Shown here piece by piece: positions 14,046 through 21,293 of a stretch of 21,293 nt of DNA. The first letter of the stretch is position 1, and each line of letters opens with the position of its first letter. The stretch covers positions 1 through 21,293 of the IMG/VR virus record IMGVR_UViG_3300043313_001159, one strand, 5' to 3'. The notes under the pieces are model-generated. The model worked only from the letters and a program-made list of their open reading frames with translations, made no database searches and was not told the origin of the DNA. The position numbers and the translations under genes were made by a program. The DNA is from a virus.

Positions 14046-14047
14046 TG

Positions 14048-15178
14048 TCACGCGCCTGCAGAAGCCTCGACGAGCGCGGCCGGACGGGTGACCACGGTCT
14101 TGCATCGGGTCTCGGCCAGGGCGTCGAAAATATTCTCGGCCCAGTGGGTGCCGTGAGAATCCGTGACATAGAGCACCACACTGTTGCGTCGGTAGTGCTG
14201 GACACCGGCCCGGAAGTCGCCGACCGTGACCGTCCCCTCGGCAGCCGCGGGGTCGTGCACGATGGTCAGACCCCAGTACGGATCGCCCCGGAACATGCCC
14301 ATCGAGGCGATGTCGATGTCGACCGCGTCGTTGGGGTGCACGATCGCTGCGTTGGCGTTGAAGCCAGCCGCCTCGACCGTCGCCATCCCGGCCCTGATGG
14401 CTCCGCTCACACCGGAGCCTGCGGGACCCGTCACCGTCGGCAGGGTGGCAGCAGCCACCGCGGCCTTGGCCTCGGCCTCGACCTTGCGGGACACCTCGCG
14501 CTGCAGCTCGCCGTTGATGAACGAGCGGACCGCGGGAGCGTCCTCGGCGAGCTGCCGGGTGAAGCTCGTGCGACCAGCGATGGTGTCGAGCGAGGACGAG
14601 GTGACGTCCGGCTCCCACTCCAGCTCCGGCTTGCTGGCCTTCTCCGGGACGACCGCGGCGGCACCGGACTTGAGGGTCCAGACGATGTAGTCGATCGCGT
14701 TGGTCGAGACCGTGACCACGTTGGTCAGCGGGATCAGGATGCTCCGCGGCTCCGGAGGCGACAGGTCGTAGACCGGCATCGAGGGAAGCGCGTCGGCCAT
14801 CGAGACCAGCGAGTGCGGGAGCGCCCGCTCCTGCAGCTCGATCTCGTACTTGCCGGACGTGCCGCGGTGCGGCCACTCCATGAACTGAGAACTACGGATG
14901 AACTGCTCGCCCCAGTCGAGCGGGCGCTCCTCGGTGGTGACAGCGGCACGGCGCTGGGTGGACTTGGCCATCCGGCCGTCGAGGGCGTCGGCCGCGGACT
15001 GGGCGTCCATCAGCTTCACGAGCCGCTCGATCTGGCCGTCGAGGTTGGTGCCACGCTCTTCGAGACCCTTGAGGGCGTCCGAGCCGGGGTCGTAGTCGTC
15101 GGCCTCGATCAACGCAAGGGCTGCGGATCGGACCTGGTCTCGCTCTTCACGCAGGTGGTTCAGGACATCAGCGGACAT
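14048..15178 (-). CDS. major capsid protein, HK97 type
   Basis: This is a 376-residue protein. Residues about 1-90 are helical and charged, like the scaffolding delta domain removed by the prohead protease. The remainder has the HK97-fold pattern: a central IPLTNVVTVSTNAIDYIVW region, KPELEWEPDVTSSSLDTIAG, a helix with FINGELQREVSRKVEAE, and AAIVHPNDAVDID before the C-terminal strands. It assembles the icosahedral shell. The ATG at 15178 has AGGAGG eight bases upstream, which lies in a strong predicted hairpin (15183-15227). The frame continues upstream to 15211 without a better start. Position after the protease supports the call. Confidence 0.85.
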   Translation of the reverse strand: MSADVLNHLREERDQVRSAALALIEADDYDPGSDALKGLEERGTNLDGQIERLVKLMDAQSAADALDGRMAKSTQRRAAVTTEERPLDWGEQFIRSSQFMEWPHRGTSGKYEIELQERALPHSLVSMADALPSMPVYDLSPPEPRSILIPLTNVVTVSTNAIDYIVWTLKSGAAAVVPEKASKPELEWEPDVTSSSLDTIAGRTSFTRQLAEDAPAVRSFINGELQREVSRKVEAEAKAAVAAATLPTVTGPAGSGVSGAIRAGMATVEAAGFNANAAIVHPNDAVDIDIASMGMFRGDPYWGLTIVHDPAAAEGTVTVGDFRAGVQHYRRNSVVLYVTDSHGTHWAENIFDALAETRCKTVVTRPAALVEASAGA

Positions 15179-15182
15179 GGGA

Positions 15183-15227
15183 AGCGCCTCCTGGGACGCT
15201 CGCAGGATCACGAGCGGGGGAGGCGCT
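15183..15227 (-). promoter_or_regulatory. hairpin that buries the capsid gene ribosome binding site
   Basis: In the minus-strand transcript AGCGCCTCC (15227-15219) pairs with GGAGGCGCT (15191-15183), nine pairs. Inside it CGCTCG (15216-15211) pairs with CGAGCG (15202-15197), six pairs, with an eight-base loop. GGAGG in the 3' arm is the capsid gene Shine-Dalgarno, four to eight bases from the ATG. There is no U-tract. It may act as a translational switch, RNA processing site or stabiliser. Confidence 0.65.
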
Positions 15228-15268
15228 GATGCGTCGGGTGTGCGCCTACTGCAACTTCGGCGGCCGAC

Positions 15269-15282
15269 GGTTCACCTGAACC
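15269..15282. repeat. 14-base perfect inverted repeat
   Basis: GGTTCA-CC-TGAACC lies in the 129-base gap between the protease and capsid genes, with CGAC and GTCG further out. It could be a small hairpin or an operator-like site upstream of the capsid gene. No promoter motif was seen next to it. Confidence 0.4.
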
Positions 15283-15307
15283 GCTGTCGTCGACCAGGCT
15301 ACGCCAG

Positions 15308-15874
15308 TCAGTGGTTCCAGGCGAGCGCCCGCATCCTGCGCGCCTCACGCTCGGCCTCGACGGCGTCGGCCCCGCGCACGCTGGCGACCATGGCGTGCTC
15401 GGCGTAGGCACCGTGATCGACGAGCGCGACACCGAGCAGGTACGCCTTGCTGTGCCGGACGTGGAGCCCGTCGGCTCGGCGCTGCACCTTCATCCAGTCG
15501 GCCATCGGCCGGAACGTGATCGAGCACTGGTCGAGCGACCCGTCGAGCGCGAGCTCGCGAGCCTCCTCGCCGTTGGCGGTGTTGGAGAACTTCGCGTTGA
15601 TCCACAGCCCGTCAGCGCGGTCCTCCACGTTGAGGGCGTGGCCGACCAGCGGGCCGCCGTGCCGGTGCCACATCTTGGTGCGGTGCGGGGCCTTCGAGGC
15701 CGAGGCGAAGGTCTTGGGCTCCATCAGCTCCCAGATCTCGTGGTCGATCTGCGCCTCCACGCCGTACGGCACAGCCCGCATCAGGATCGTGCCCTTCTCG
15801 ACGTCGACGGCCTCGACGTCGGCGACCCGCTCCTGGACGCGGCGGTACCGCTCGGGGATCAGGGCGTCGTTCAC
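15308..15874 (-). CDS. prohead protease, HK97 family
   Basis: This is a 188-residue protease. A HRTKMWHRHGGPLVGHALN segment carries the catalytic His (about 70-72), and LDGSLDQCSITF carries the nucleophile Ser118. This is the usual pattern of the U35/S78 prohead proteases that trim the capsid delta domain. The order portal, protease, capsid supports it. The start is GTG 15874 with AGGGGG upstream, overlapping the stop of the small basic gene (GTGA). Next to the nucleophile, Cys117 replaces the more usual small residue, which is worth noting. Confidence 0.9.
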   Translation of the reverse strand: MNDALIPERYRRVQERVADVEAVDVEKGTILMRAVPYGVEAQIDHEIWELMEPKTFASASKAPHRTKMWHRHGGPLVGHALNVEDRADGLWINAKFSNTANGEEARELALDGSLDQCSITFRPMADWMKVQRRADGLHVRHSKAYLLGVALVDHGAYAEHAMVASVRGADAVEAEREARRMRALAWNH

Positions 15875-16044
15875 GACTTCCCCCTGGTGCTGCCGCTCTT
15901 GGCCTGCGCCGACTTCTTCTTCGCCGACTCCTGCTCCGGCTCGACCTTCTCGGCGACCGTGTCGGCCGCCTCGGCGGCCTTGCGGCGGGCGTTTCGGTTC
16001 AGCGAGCGGACTCGCGGCCGACGGGTCATGCGTCCTCGTGCCAT
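15871..16044 (-). CDS. small very basic protein between portal and protease
   Basis: This is a 57-residue protein rich in Arg, Lys and Ala. The N-terminus is MARGRMTRRPRVRSLNRNARR, then an acidic patch (VAEKVEPEQE) and a Lys/Ser tail. It has no recognised family. The ATG at 16044 has GAGGAG seven bases upstream, and the stop overlaps the protease GTG, so it is coupled into the head operon. Such small basic proteins may bind DNA or RNA in the head or help assembly; nothing in the sequence decides between these. The open frame extending to 16374 lies in the portal gene. Confidence 0.65.
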   Translation of the reverse strand: MARGRMTRRPRVRSLNRNARRKAAEAADTVAEKVEPEQESAKKKSAQAKSGSTRGKS

Positions 16045-16067
16045 GGTGTTGCTCCTCGTGATCGTGA

Positions 16068-17477
16068 TCAGTGACGCCATGCCTGGGTGCTCCGGATCGC
16101 CCGCACCGACGCCGGTTCGAGCTCCGGCTCCGGAACCGGGGCCGGAACCGGGGCAGGCGATGACTCCGGCTCCGGCTCCGGCTGCGCGGGAAGCGGCGGC
16201 AGGCCCTCGGACTCGCGCCACTCGTCGACGGTCATCAGCCCGGCCGCGACCGCGGCAGCGCCGGTCTCCACCCGCTCGGACAGCGGCGGGTTGGCGAAGC
16301 CGTCGAGGTTCACCTTGACACCCTGGGTGCCGGGCAGCAGCGCGGTGAGCGTGTCCTCGACCGCGGAGATCCACGGGGCCAGACCGAAGTCGCGGTGGTT
16401 GAGCCAGGCGTCGCGGATGTTGCTGTACGTCGCGGAGTTCGTCATCGTCACGCCGAGCGTCTCCGGGCTCAGCCCGAAGGCGTAGGCGACGTCGGAGATC
16501 GACAGCCGCTTCACCTCACCGAGAGCGGCGTCGACCGGGGACAGGTTGAGCGGCTGGAACGAGGTGAACGAGTTCAGCACCGCGATCGAGCGGCGGTCGC
16601 CGCCGTGGCTGGCCATCCACTTCCGCTTGAGCTCCTCGGCCTGCTCCTGGGTCATCGAGTTCATCGTCGAGTCGACCTTCAAGTAGCCCGCGGGGATCCC
16701 GGACCGGAAGGTGCCGGACGCATAGGAGTCCACCTGCCCCGCAAGCTTGAACGCCTGCGGGCTGGCCTCGAAGACACCCATGGAGTGGCCCTCGGCGTCG
16801 ACCGCCGAGTGCGGGTTGCGCAGCGTCACCAGGCGGTAGGTCACCGCGCCGAAGGACAGGTAGCCCTGCCGGTCGAAGACCGCCTTCTCCTCGGCGGCAC
16901 CGTCCGCGCCGAGCACCCAGTGCAGCGCGCCCTGGCTGTCGCGCTCGGTGGAGAGCAGCTGGGCGTTCACGTTGCGCAGCGTCCCGGCCAGCGGCTGACC
17001 GGTCTCGTCGAGCTGGGTGATGAACGCGCCGACGCCCCACCAGATCGCGTCGGCGATCCAGCTGCGCCAGACCAGCGACCGGGGCAGCTTCACCACCTCG
17101 GGGTAGACGTCCTCGGCGTACCTCGCGTCCGGGCGCAGCAGCATAGGGTCGGTGATCCAGCGCGGCCGGTAGGTCGGCTGGCCTCCGAAGCCCAGCTCCA
17201 GCACCCGGAACGGGGCCGCGGTCAGCGGCCCGGTAATCAGCGAGGTGGCCCTGGTGACCACCGGCAGCCCGGCGGCGTAGCCGTTGGTCCAGGGGCCGTG
17301 CGGTCCGATCGGATAGGACAGGCCGCCGCTGTCGAGGCCCATCCAGTAGATCGGCGGTTGCCCGGACGGGTTGATCCCCTCAGTCGGCTCCCAGCCGCCT
17401 TTCATCAGATCACCCGAGGTGCGGGTATATCGGGCGCGGTGAGCGACCTTGAGCTTCGTTCGGGGTGGGATCGGCAT
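16068..17477 (-). CDS. portal protein
   Basis: This is a 469-residue HK97/SPP1-type portal. Recognisable features include VVTRATSLITGPLTAAPFRV near residue 75, a middle region with a FKLAGQVDSYASGTFRSG helix (about 230), MTQEQAEELKRKW, then SVDAALGEVKRLSISDVAYAFGLSP-like elements in the stem and clip. The C-terminal about 60 residues are Pro/Glu/Ala-rich repeats (PEPEPE, APVPAPVP) and probably disordered. It forms the 12-mer through which DNA enters. The ATG at 17477 has GAGGT upstream. It lies behind the terminase, but an HNH gene has been placed between them. Confidence 0.9.
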   Translation of the reverse strand: MPIPPRTKLKVAHRARYTRTSGDLMKGGWEPTEGINPSGQPPIYWMGLDSGGLSYPIGPHGPWTNGYAAGLPVVTRATSLITGPLTAAPFRVLELGFGGQPTYRPRWITDPMLLRPDARYAEDVYPEVVKLPRSLVWRSWIADAIWWGVGAFITQLDETGQPLAGTLRNVNAQLLSTERDSQGALHWVLGADGAAEEKAVFDRQGYLSFGAVTYRLVTLRNPHSAVDAEGHSMGVFEASPQAFKLAGQVDSYASGTFRSGIPAGYLKVDSTMNSMTQEQAEELKRKWMASHGGDRRSIAVLNSFTSFQPLNLSPVDAALGEVKRLSISDVAYAFGLSPETLGVTMTNSATYSNIRDAWLNHRDFGLAPWISAVEDTLTALLPGTQGVKVNLDGFANPPLSERVETGAAAVAAGLMTVDEWRESEGLPPLPAQPEPEPESSPAPVPAPVPEPELEPASVRAIRSTQAWRH

Positions 17478-17536
17478 CTCGACCTCGTGTGGAAGACAAC
17501 GGGGAGTGCCGACCTGGCCCAGCTACTGTAACGCCG

Positions 17537-18175
17537 TCAGTGGTCGAAGGCCCAGTGGCACGGCTTGCAGCGCGGCTCGTAGTCCCAAACACTCAGCGAG
17601 TAGGTGAGCCCGTGCTCGTCGAGGACTTCGATGTCGGCCTCGTGGTTGTAGGCCCATTCCCGCCCCATCGCGCCGCAGTCGACACACCGGTACTCCCACG
17701 CCGAACCGCGCTCCTTGGTGACCAGGCTGTGGATGGTGGCGTACGACGGAAGGTTGGACACGTCGTCGCGAGTGCAGCCGCACGACAGCGACTGTCCCCA
17801 GCGCAAGTTGGATCCCATGACGACGTCGCGGGTGCCGCACCTGCAGACGACCTCCCACAGTGGTCGAGTGCTCCCATTGGGAAAGACATGCGTACCTGCC
17901 CGAGCGATCACGGTCCAGGACCCGAACGTCAGACCCGTCAGGTCGATCAGCACACGAGCGCTGGTGATCTCCTTGCGGAGGCATCCGCACGATCGACGCG
18001 AGCCGTCGCGCAGCTGGTTGACCGTCACCAGGACGGACGGAGCCTCAGGGCACGAACAACGGCACCACCACCGCACATGGACCTTGCCCTTAGGCGAGAC
18101 GTAGTCCGGGCCTCTCTCCACGACGGTGAGCCGTCCGTGCACCTCGCCAGTGCGGTCGATCAGTACGCTGCCCAT
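17537..18175 (-). CDS. HNH endonuclease with duplicated N-terminal zinc-binding domain
   Basis: This is a 212-residue protein. Two tandem copies of a Cys-rich domain (about 7-66 and 77-134) each run from a GRLTVVER- or GSWTVIAR-type strand through a W-x-C-x-C motif to an SCGC motif. The C-terminal domain (about 161-212) has YRCVDCG, WAYNH, a GLTYSL strand, RCKPCHW and a final DH. This HNH-like pattern is shared with the tail-region gene at 7502-7984. The ATG at 18175 is chosen because GAGAGGAG lies five bases ahead; a TTG at 18190 is weaker. It sits between terminase and portal and is probably a homing-type nuclease. Confidence 0.8.
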   Translation of the reverse strand: MGSVLIDRTGEVHGRLTVVERGPDYVSPKGKVHVRWWCRCSCPEAPSVLVTVNQLRDGSRRSCGCLRKEITSARVLIDLTGLTFGSWTVIARAGTHVFPNGSTRPLWEVVCRCGTRDVVMGSNLRWGQSLSCGCTRDDVSNLPSYATIHSLVTKERGSAWEYRCVDCGAMGREWAYNHEADIEVLDEHGLTYSLSVWDYEPRCKPCHWAFDH

Positions 18176-18199
18176 GTCGACTCCTCTCAAGTCGGCCAG

Positions 18200-18230
18200 A
18201 GCCGGGCTGCGGTGACCGCCGCGCCCGGCT
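18200..18230 (-). promoter_or_regulatory. stem-loop between terminase and HNH gene
   Basis: AGCCGGGC and GCCCGGCT form an eight-pair outer stem, with GCGG and CCGC pairing inside around a three-base loop. It lies in the 64-base gap and ends about 25 bases before the HNH start codon. It lacks a U-tract, so it looks like a translational or processing element rather than an intrinsic terminator. Confidence 0.5.
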
Positions 18231-18239
18231 CGCTCATTG

Positions 18240-20045
18240 TCACCAGATCGCGGGGACCCCGCCAGCGTTTCGTGCCCGGTCGACGGCCCAGCAGGCGCTC
18301 TTCACGACGTCGGCGCGGCTCTTCGACACCAGCCGTGCACCGTCGGAGCTCGGTAGCACCCGCAGCGCCAGAACCTGCTCGGTGAGGTCCGGGCTGGAGT
18401 CGTGGGACAGCAGCCCGTCGTCGGCGAACCGGCGCAGGTCCATCGCCGCCTGCCGGGTGGTGCCGCCGACGGGCTCGACGCCCACCAGGCCGGAGGCGAT
18501 CGACTTGCCGACCAGCAGCACGCCCGCGCCGGACGCCTGGGCCGCGGCGATCGCCGCCGGGACGTCGTCGTAGGTCTTCGAGGTGACGCCGACCCGGCCG
18601 TCGCCGAGCGGCTCGGCCAGCGAGCACGCGGCACCGGACTGGAACCACGCCTCCACCGCCGCCACCGCGGGGACGCCGGGCACATGCCCGTTGAACGCCT
18701 CCCACTCGCTGTCGGTGAAGACCGATTCACCTGTCGGCGTGAGGGCGTCGACCCACCACGCGGAGTTCAGGTACTGGCTGGCGAAGCTGGCCAGCGGATC
18801 CGGGTCGTCCGGGTCGGGTTCGGCGGTGCCTGCCAGCGCCTGCTCGTACTTGGTGGCGATGAACGCCCGCCGCTCCGCAGTCCAGTGCGGGCTGGCGGCC
18901 CGCCAGACGGCCTCCTCGCCGATCAGGGCGTCCTTGGGGGCCGCCCACATCAGCAGCAGCGTGGAGGCGTCCTCGAAGCCGTTCGCGAGGGCCGCGGTGA
19001 TCCTGCGGCGCATCAGCGGAGTCGCCCGCCGGTGGCTCGTGGAGACCAGATGCAGCTGCGGGTTGCAGCGCTCCAGCAGGGACGGCTCCAGACCGTCGTC
19101 GACCACCGAGACCGGCACCCCGAACGCCTCGTCGACGATGCCGTAGCCGACGTCGTAGCCGTAGGTGGAGTCCTTGCCGCGGATCACGAACCGGGAGCCG
19201 TCGGGGGCCTCGATCTCCTCGGCACCGGTGCGTCGGCGAAGCGACCAGCCGGTGGTCTTGGCCCAGGCCCAGGTCTTGCGGTGATGCTCCAGCACGATCG
19301 CGGTGTCCTTGCCGCACAGCAGCACCAGCTGCTGCTCGCCGAAGATCTCGGCGTGGGAGGTGCGGTACACCGAGGCGGTGCGGAGACGCACCGACTTCCC
19401 AGCGCGTCGGGGGGTGGACTCGATGACCGTGCGGAAGCACAGCGACCCGTCCGCGCGGTGCGCCCACTGCATCCGGAGCGCGAACCGCTGCCACCAGCGA
19501 AGCCGGATCCCAAGCTCGTCGGCGATCCACTTCTCGGCCTCGACGCCGTAGGAGCCGACCGCGTCGTCCGGAGGCGGACTCATGTACAGCGGCCAGGCGG
19601 CGTCCGCCGGGATCGGGAGAAGGTCGGCCAACCACGCGACACCCTCGACCGACTTCGGATCGAAGACCGGGGTGTTGGGGTCTTCCGACTTCACACAAGG
19701 AGAGGGGCGGAGATTCCCGTGGGGAGGGCCCCCCTCAAGAACCGGCAAGGATCCTGCGGCCTTCTCGACCCTGGCTTCGGCCTTGGCCTTGTCGATGACT
19801 CCCTGCTGTCCGGACTTGTCGGAGCAGGGTCGGCACTGGATGGCCCAGGTGTCGGGGTCGAACTGCCGGTGCGCCTGCCCCATGGCGATCAGCTCACCGC
19901 GGCTGGGGGTGTGGTGGATGACCCACTTGTCGCCGAGCTTGACGATCCGTGGGCAGGTCGCGCACGTGGTCGGGAGCTGTCGCTCCATCAGTGCTCGGGC
20001 TCGGGTGACGTCCCTGCCGCCCCACACTCCGGTGCCCCTGGTCAT
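18240..20045 (-). CDS. terminase large subunit with N-terminal zinc-binding extension
   Basis: This is a 601-residue packaging motor. The ATPase domain has a Walker A-like TPRRAGKS (about 211-218) and Walker B GIVDEA (about 302-307), followed by a coupling region with STSHRR. The C-terminal third should be the nuclease domain, although its acidic residues are not obvious to me. Residues about 28-79 add a zinc-ribbon or HNH-like module: C28xxC31, H44/H45, and CRPCSDKSG (C71, C74). The ATG at 20045 overlaps the methyltransferase stop (TGATG). It should cut concatemers and drive DNA into proheads. The fused N-terminal part is often a separate gene elsewhere or absent. Confidence 0.9.
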   Translation of the reverse strand: MTRGTGVWGGRDVTRARALMERQLPTTCATCPRIVKLGDKWVIHHTPSRGELIAMGQAHRQFDPDTWAIQCRPCSDKSGQQGVIDKAKAEARVEKAAGSLPVLEGGPPHGNLRPSPCVKSEDPNTPVFDPKSVEGVAWLADLLPIPADAAWPLYMSPPPDDAVGSYGVEAEKWIADELGIRLRWWQRFALRMQWAHRADGSLCFRTVIESTPRRAGKSVRLRTASVYRTSHAEIFGEQQLVLLCGKDTAIVLEHHRKTWAWAKTTGWSLRRRTGAEEIEAPDGSRFVIRGKDSTYGYDVGYGIVDEAFGVPVSVVDDGLEPSLLERCNPQLHLVSTSHRRATPLMRRRITAALANGFEDASTLLLMWAAPKDALIGEEAVWRAASPHWTAERRAFIATKYEQALAGTAEPDPDDPDPLASFASQYLNSAWWVDALTPTGESVFTDSEWEAFNGHVPGVPAVAAVEAWFQSGAACSLAEPLGDGRVGVTSKTYDDVPAAIAAAQASGAGVLLVGKSIASGLVGVEPVGGTTRQAAMDLRRFADDGLLSHDSSPDLTEQVLALRVLPSSDGARLVSKSRADVVKSACWAVDRARNAGGVPAIW

Positions 20046-21214
20046 CAGCTCGCCGCCTCCTCAGGCTCCGGCTGCTGCCGCTTCACCCTGACCTTGATCA
20101 GCGGCAGGTACTGCTCCTCCGACTCCACGGCCAGGCAGCGCATCCCTTCCAGCAGGGCGGCCTCGACTGTCGTTCCGCTGCCAGCGAACGGGTCGAGCAC
20201 GGTCGCACCTTGAGGTGCTACCAGCCGCACCAGCCACCGCATCAGGGCCAGCGGCTTGACGGTGGCATGGGCGATGCCGCCCACCTTGGGCCGCTCCTTG
20301 ACGCCAGCCTTGGAGCAGTAGAAGTACCTCGCCTGCTCGAACTCGACGGTCTCGTCGAGGAGGACGTTGGCCGGGTAGCGCCCGCCGTCGTGGTTGGTCG
20401 GAGTGAACGACGAGCCCTCGTGGAACATGCCGGATGCTCCCGGCGTCCTGTCGTCACCGGCCATCGTGGTCCGCTTGGTGGTGATGCGGTTGACCTTGTG
20501 CTCGCCGTTGGACTCGATCCGGCAGCCGTCGATGTTGAGGGCCCCGGTGCCGTGGGTCAGCACGCAGCTGGCGACCGTCCCCTTGAACGGCTTCCTGGCC
20601 AGCACGATCGGCTCCATCGCGGGCTTGAGGCGGGTGTGCCAGCCGTCCCACTGCTTCGCCTCCGGTGTAGCCGGGGCGTACGTGTGGTGCTGTGCCTCGA
20701 CCTGCTCGGGGTCGAACATCCACGGCCGGGTGTAGCCGTCCTTGCCGGACAGCGCACCGGTGTCGCGGAGCGAGGCGATGTTGTCCTTGCCGACGAACTG
20801 CTCGTGACCAGGCCGCACCCCGACGTACTCGGTGCGCTCCACACCGGCCTGCTTGTCGATGGCCTTGCCGACGTTCTGGTCACCGGCCGGGAAGCCCTGC
20901 CCGTACAGCCAGACCAGCGAATCGCGGATCTCGAACCCGGCGTCCTCTACCGCGCACGCCATGCGGTGGTAGGTCCGGGTGCCACCGAAGGCCAGCAGGT
21001 GACCGCCGGGCTTCAGCACCCGCAGCACCTGGGCCCACAGCTCGACCGAGTAGGCGATCCCACCGCCGTCCCACGCCTTGCCCATGAAGCCGAGCTCGTA
21101 GGGCGGGTCGCAGACCACCGCGTCGACGCAGGCGTCGGGCAGTCCGGCGAGGACGTCACGGCAGTCGGCATGCCCGATCCAGACCCTGTCGTCCTGGTAC
21201 CACGCGGAGGTCAC
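20045..21214 (-). CDS. DNA methyltransferase (N4-C / N6-A, motif order beta)
   Basis: This is a 389-residue methyltransferase. The catalytic DPPY (36-39) comes first and the AdoMet-binding DPFAGSGTT (about 341-349) comes near the C-terminus, the beta-class order of amino-methyltransferases. A long central stretch (about 100-300), probably containing target recognition, separates them. The start is GTG 21214; no strong Shine-Dalgarno is visible. It overlaps terminase at its stop, suggesting expression with packaging genes and a possible role in protecting the phage from host restriction or marking packaged DNA. No partner endonuclease gene is visible, so it is probably an orphan enzyme; target bases are unknown. 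Confidence 0.9.
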   Translation of the reverse strand: MTSAWYQDDRVWIGHADCRDVLAGLPDACVDAVVCDPPYELGFMGKAWDGGGIAYSVELWAQVLRVLKPGGHLLAFGGTRTYHRMACAVEDAGFEIRDSLVWLYGQGFPAGDQNVGKAIDKQAGVERTEYVGVRPGHEQFVGKDNIASLRDTGALSGKDGYTRPWMFDPEQVEAQHHTYAPATPEAKQWDGWHTRLKPAMEPIVLARKPFKGTVASCVLTHGTGALNIDGCRIESNGEHKVNRITTKRTTMAGDDRTPGASGMFHEGSSFTPTNHDGGRYPANVLLDETVEFEQARYFYCSKAGVKERPKVGGIAHATVKPLALMRWLVRLVAPQGATVLDPFAGSGTTVEAALLEGMRCLAVESEEQYLPLIKVRVKRQQPEPEEAAS

Positions 21215-21253
21215 TGACGCAGGGGCGTCGTTTGTCGCAGGGTTGACATAACG

Positions 21254-21293
21254 TCAGTCTGCACCCTCGCGCAGGGCGGCGCGGTCCTCACGC
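21254..21293 (-). CDS. possible C-terminal end of an upstream gene
   Basis: A minus-strand frame ends in REDRAALREGAD and a TGA at 21254-21256, running off the right edge. The charged, helix-like composition resembles the end of a normal coding gene, and it lies 39 bases upstream of the methyltransferase start. Another frame, stopping just before the methyltransferase GTG, is also open. The call is weak. Confidence 0.35.
   Translation of the reverse strand, partial: REDRAALREGAD

Noticed and set aside
15208-15432. Minus-strand small frame over the protease end and capsid upstream gap
   Set aside because: It starts inside the protease gene, lacks a ribosome binding site and has Ser/Pro/Arg shadow composition.
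18402-20213. Long plus-strand open frame over the terminase gene
   Set aside because: Same antisense effect; its product is Arg/Gly/Val-rich and low in complexity, while the minus strand has Walker motifs.

Overview
The window is a high-GC stretch of a temperate siphovirus, either a free genome or an integrated prophage, of an actinobacterial host. The evidence is the strong G/C bias at third codon positions, the GTG starts, genes packed with GTGA, ATGA and TGATG overlaps, and tail, capsid and terminase genes in the order usual for actinophages. No rRNA, tRNA, CRISPR array or insertion sequence was seen. No attachment core could be identified, so the phage ends cannot be fixed.

Left end (1-1430): an AT-richer control region (about 65-308) separates a leftward partial gene at the window edge from a rightward four-gene operon. 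The operon encodes a ribbon-helix-helix protein, an endonuclease VII-like HNH nuclease, an unknown charged protein and a lipoprotein, and every junction is an overlapping GTGA or ATGA. The control region carries repeated and nested inverted motifs that look like operators. The operon converges on the integrase gene (1450-2247, minus strand), which has a repeat-rich upstream region (2211-2400).

From 2407 to the right edge everything is on the minus strand, so the transcription order is right to left: DNA methyltransferase, large terminase, HNH nuclease, portal, small basic protein, prohead protease, HK97-type major capsid protein, second HNH nuclease, head-tail connector, tail terminator, major tail protein, tail chaperones G and G-T made by a -1 frameshift, a probable tail-completion protein, tape measure, a minor tail protein with a PKD-like end, third HNH nuclease, a tail-hub protein, two paralogous minor tail proteins, a small beta-sandwich protein, a collagen-like fibre and a 49-residue membrane protein. 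No endolysin was found.

The most notable points are as follows. A long hairpin buries the ribosome binding site of the capsid gene. Two related free-standing HNH genes sit in otherwise tightly coupled structural junctions, each behind a stem-loop. A third HNH gene of another family is wedged between capsid and connector. Two adjacent tail proteins share an N-terminal module but have different C-terminal ends. Repeat-type elements lie near the integrase and in the left control region. Most functional names rest on motif recognition and gene order only; no database search was possible.
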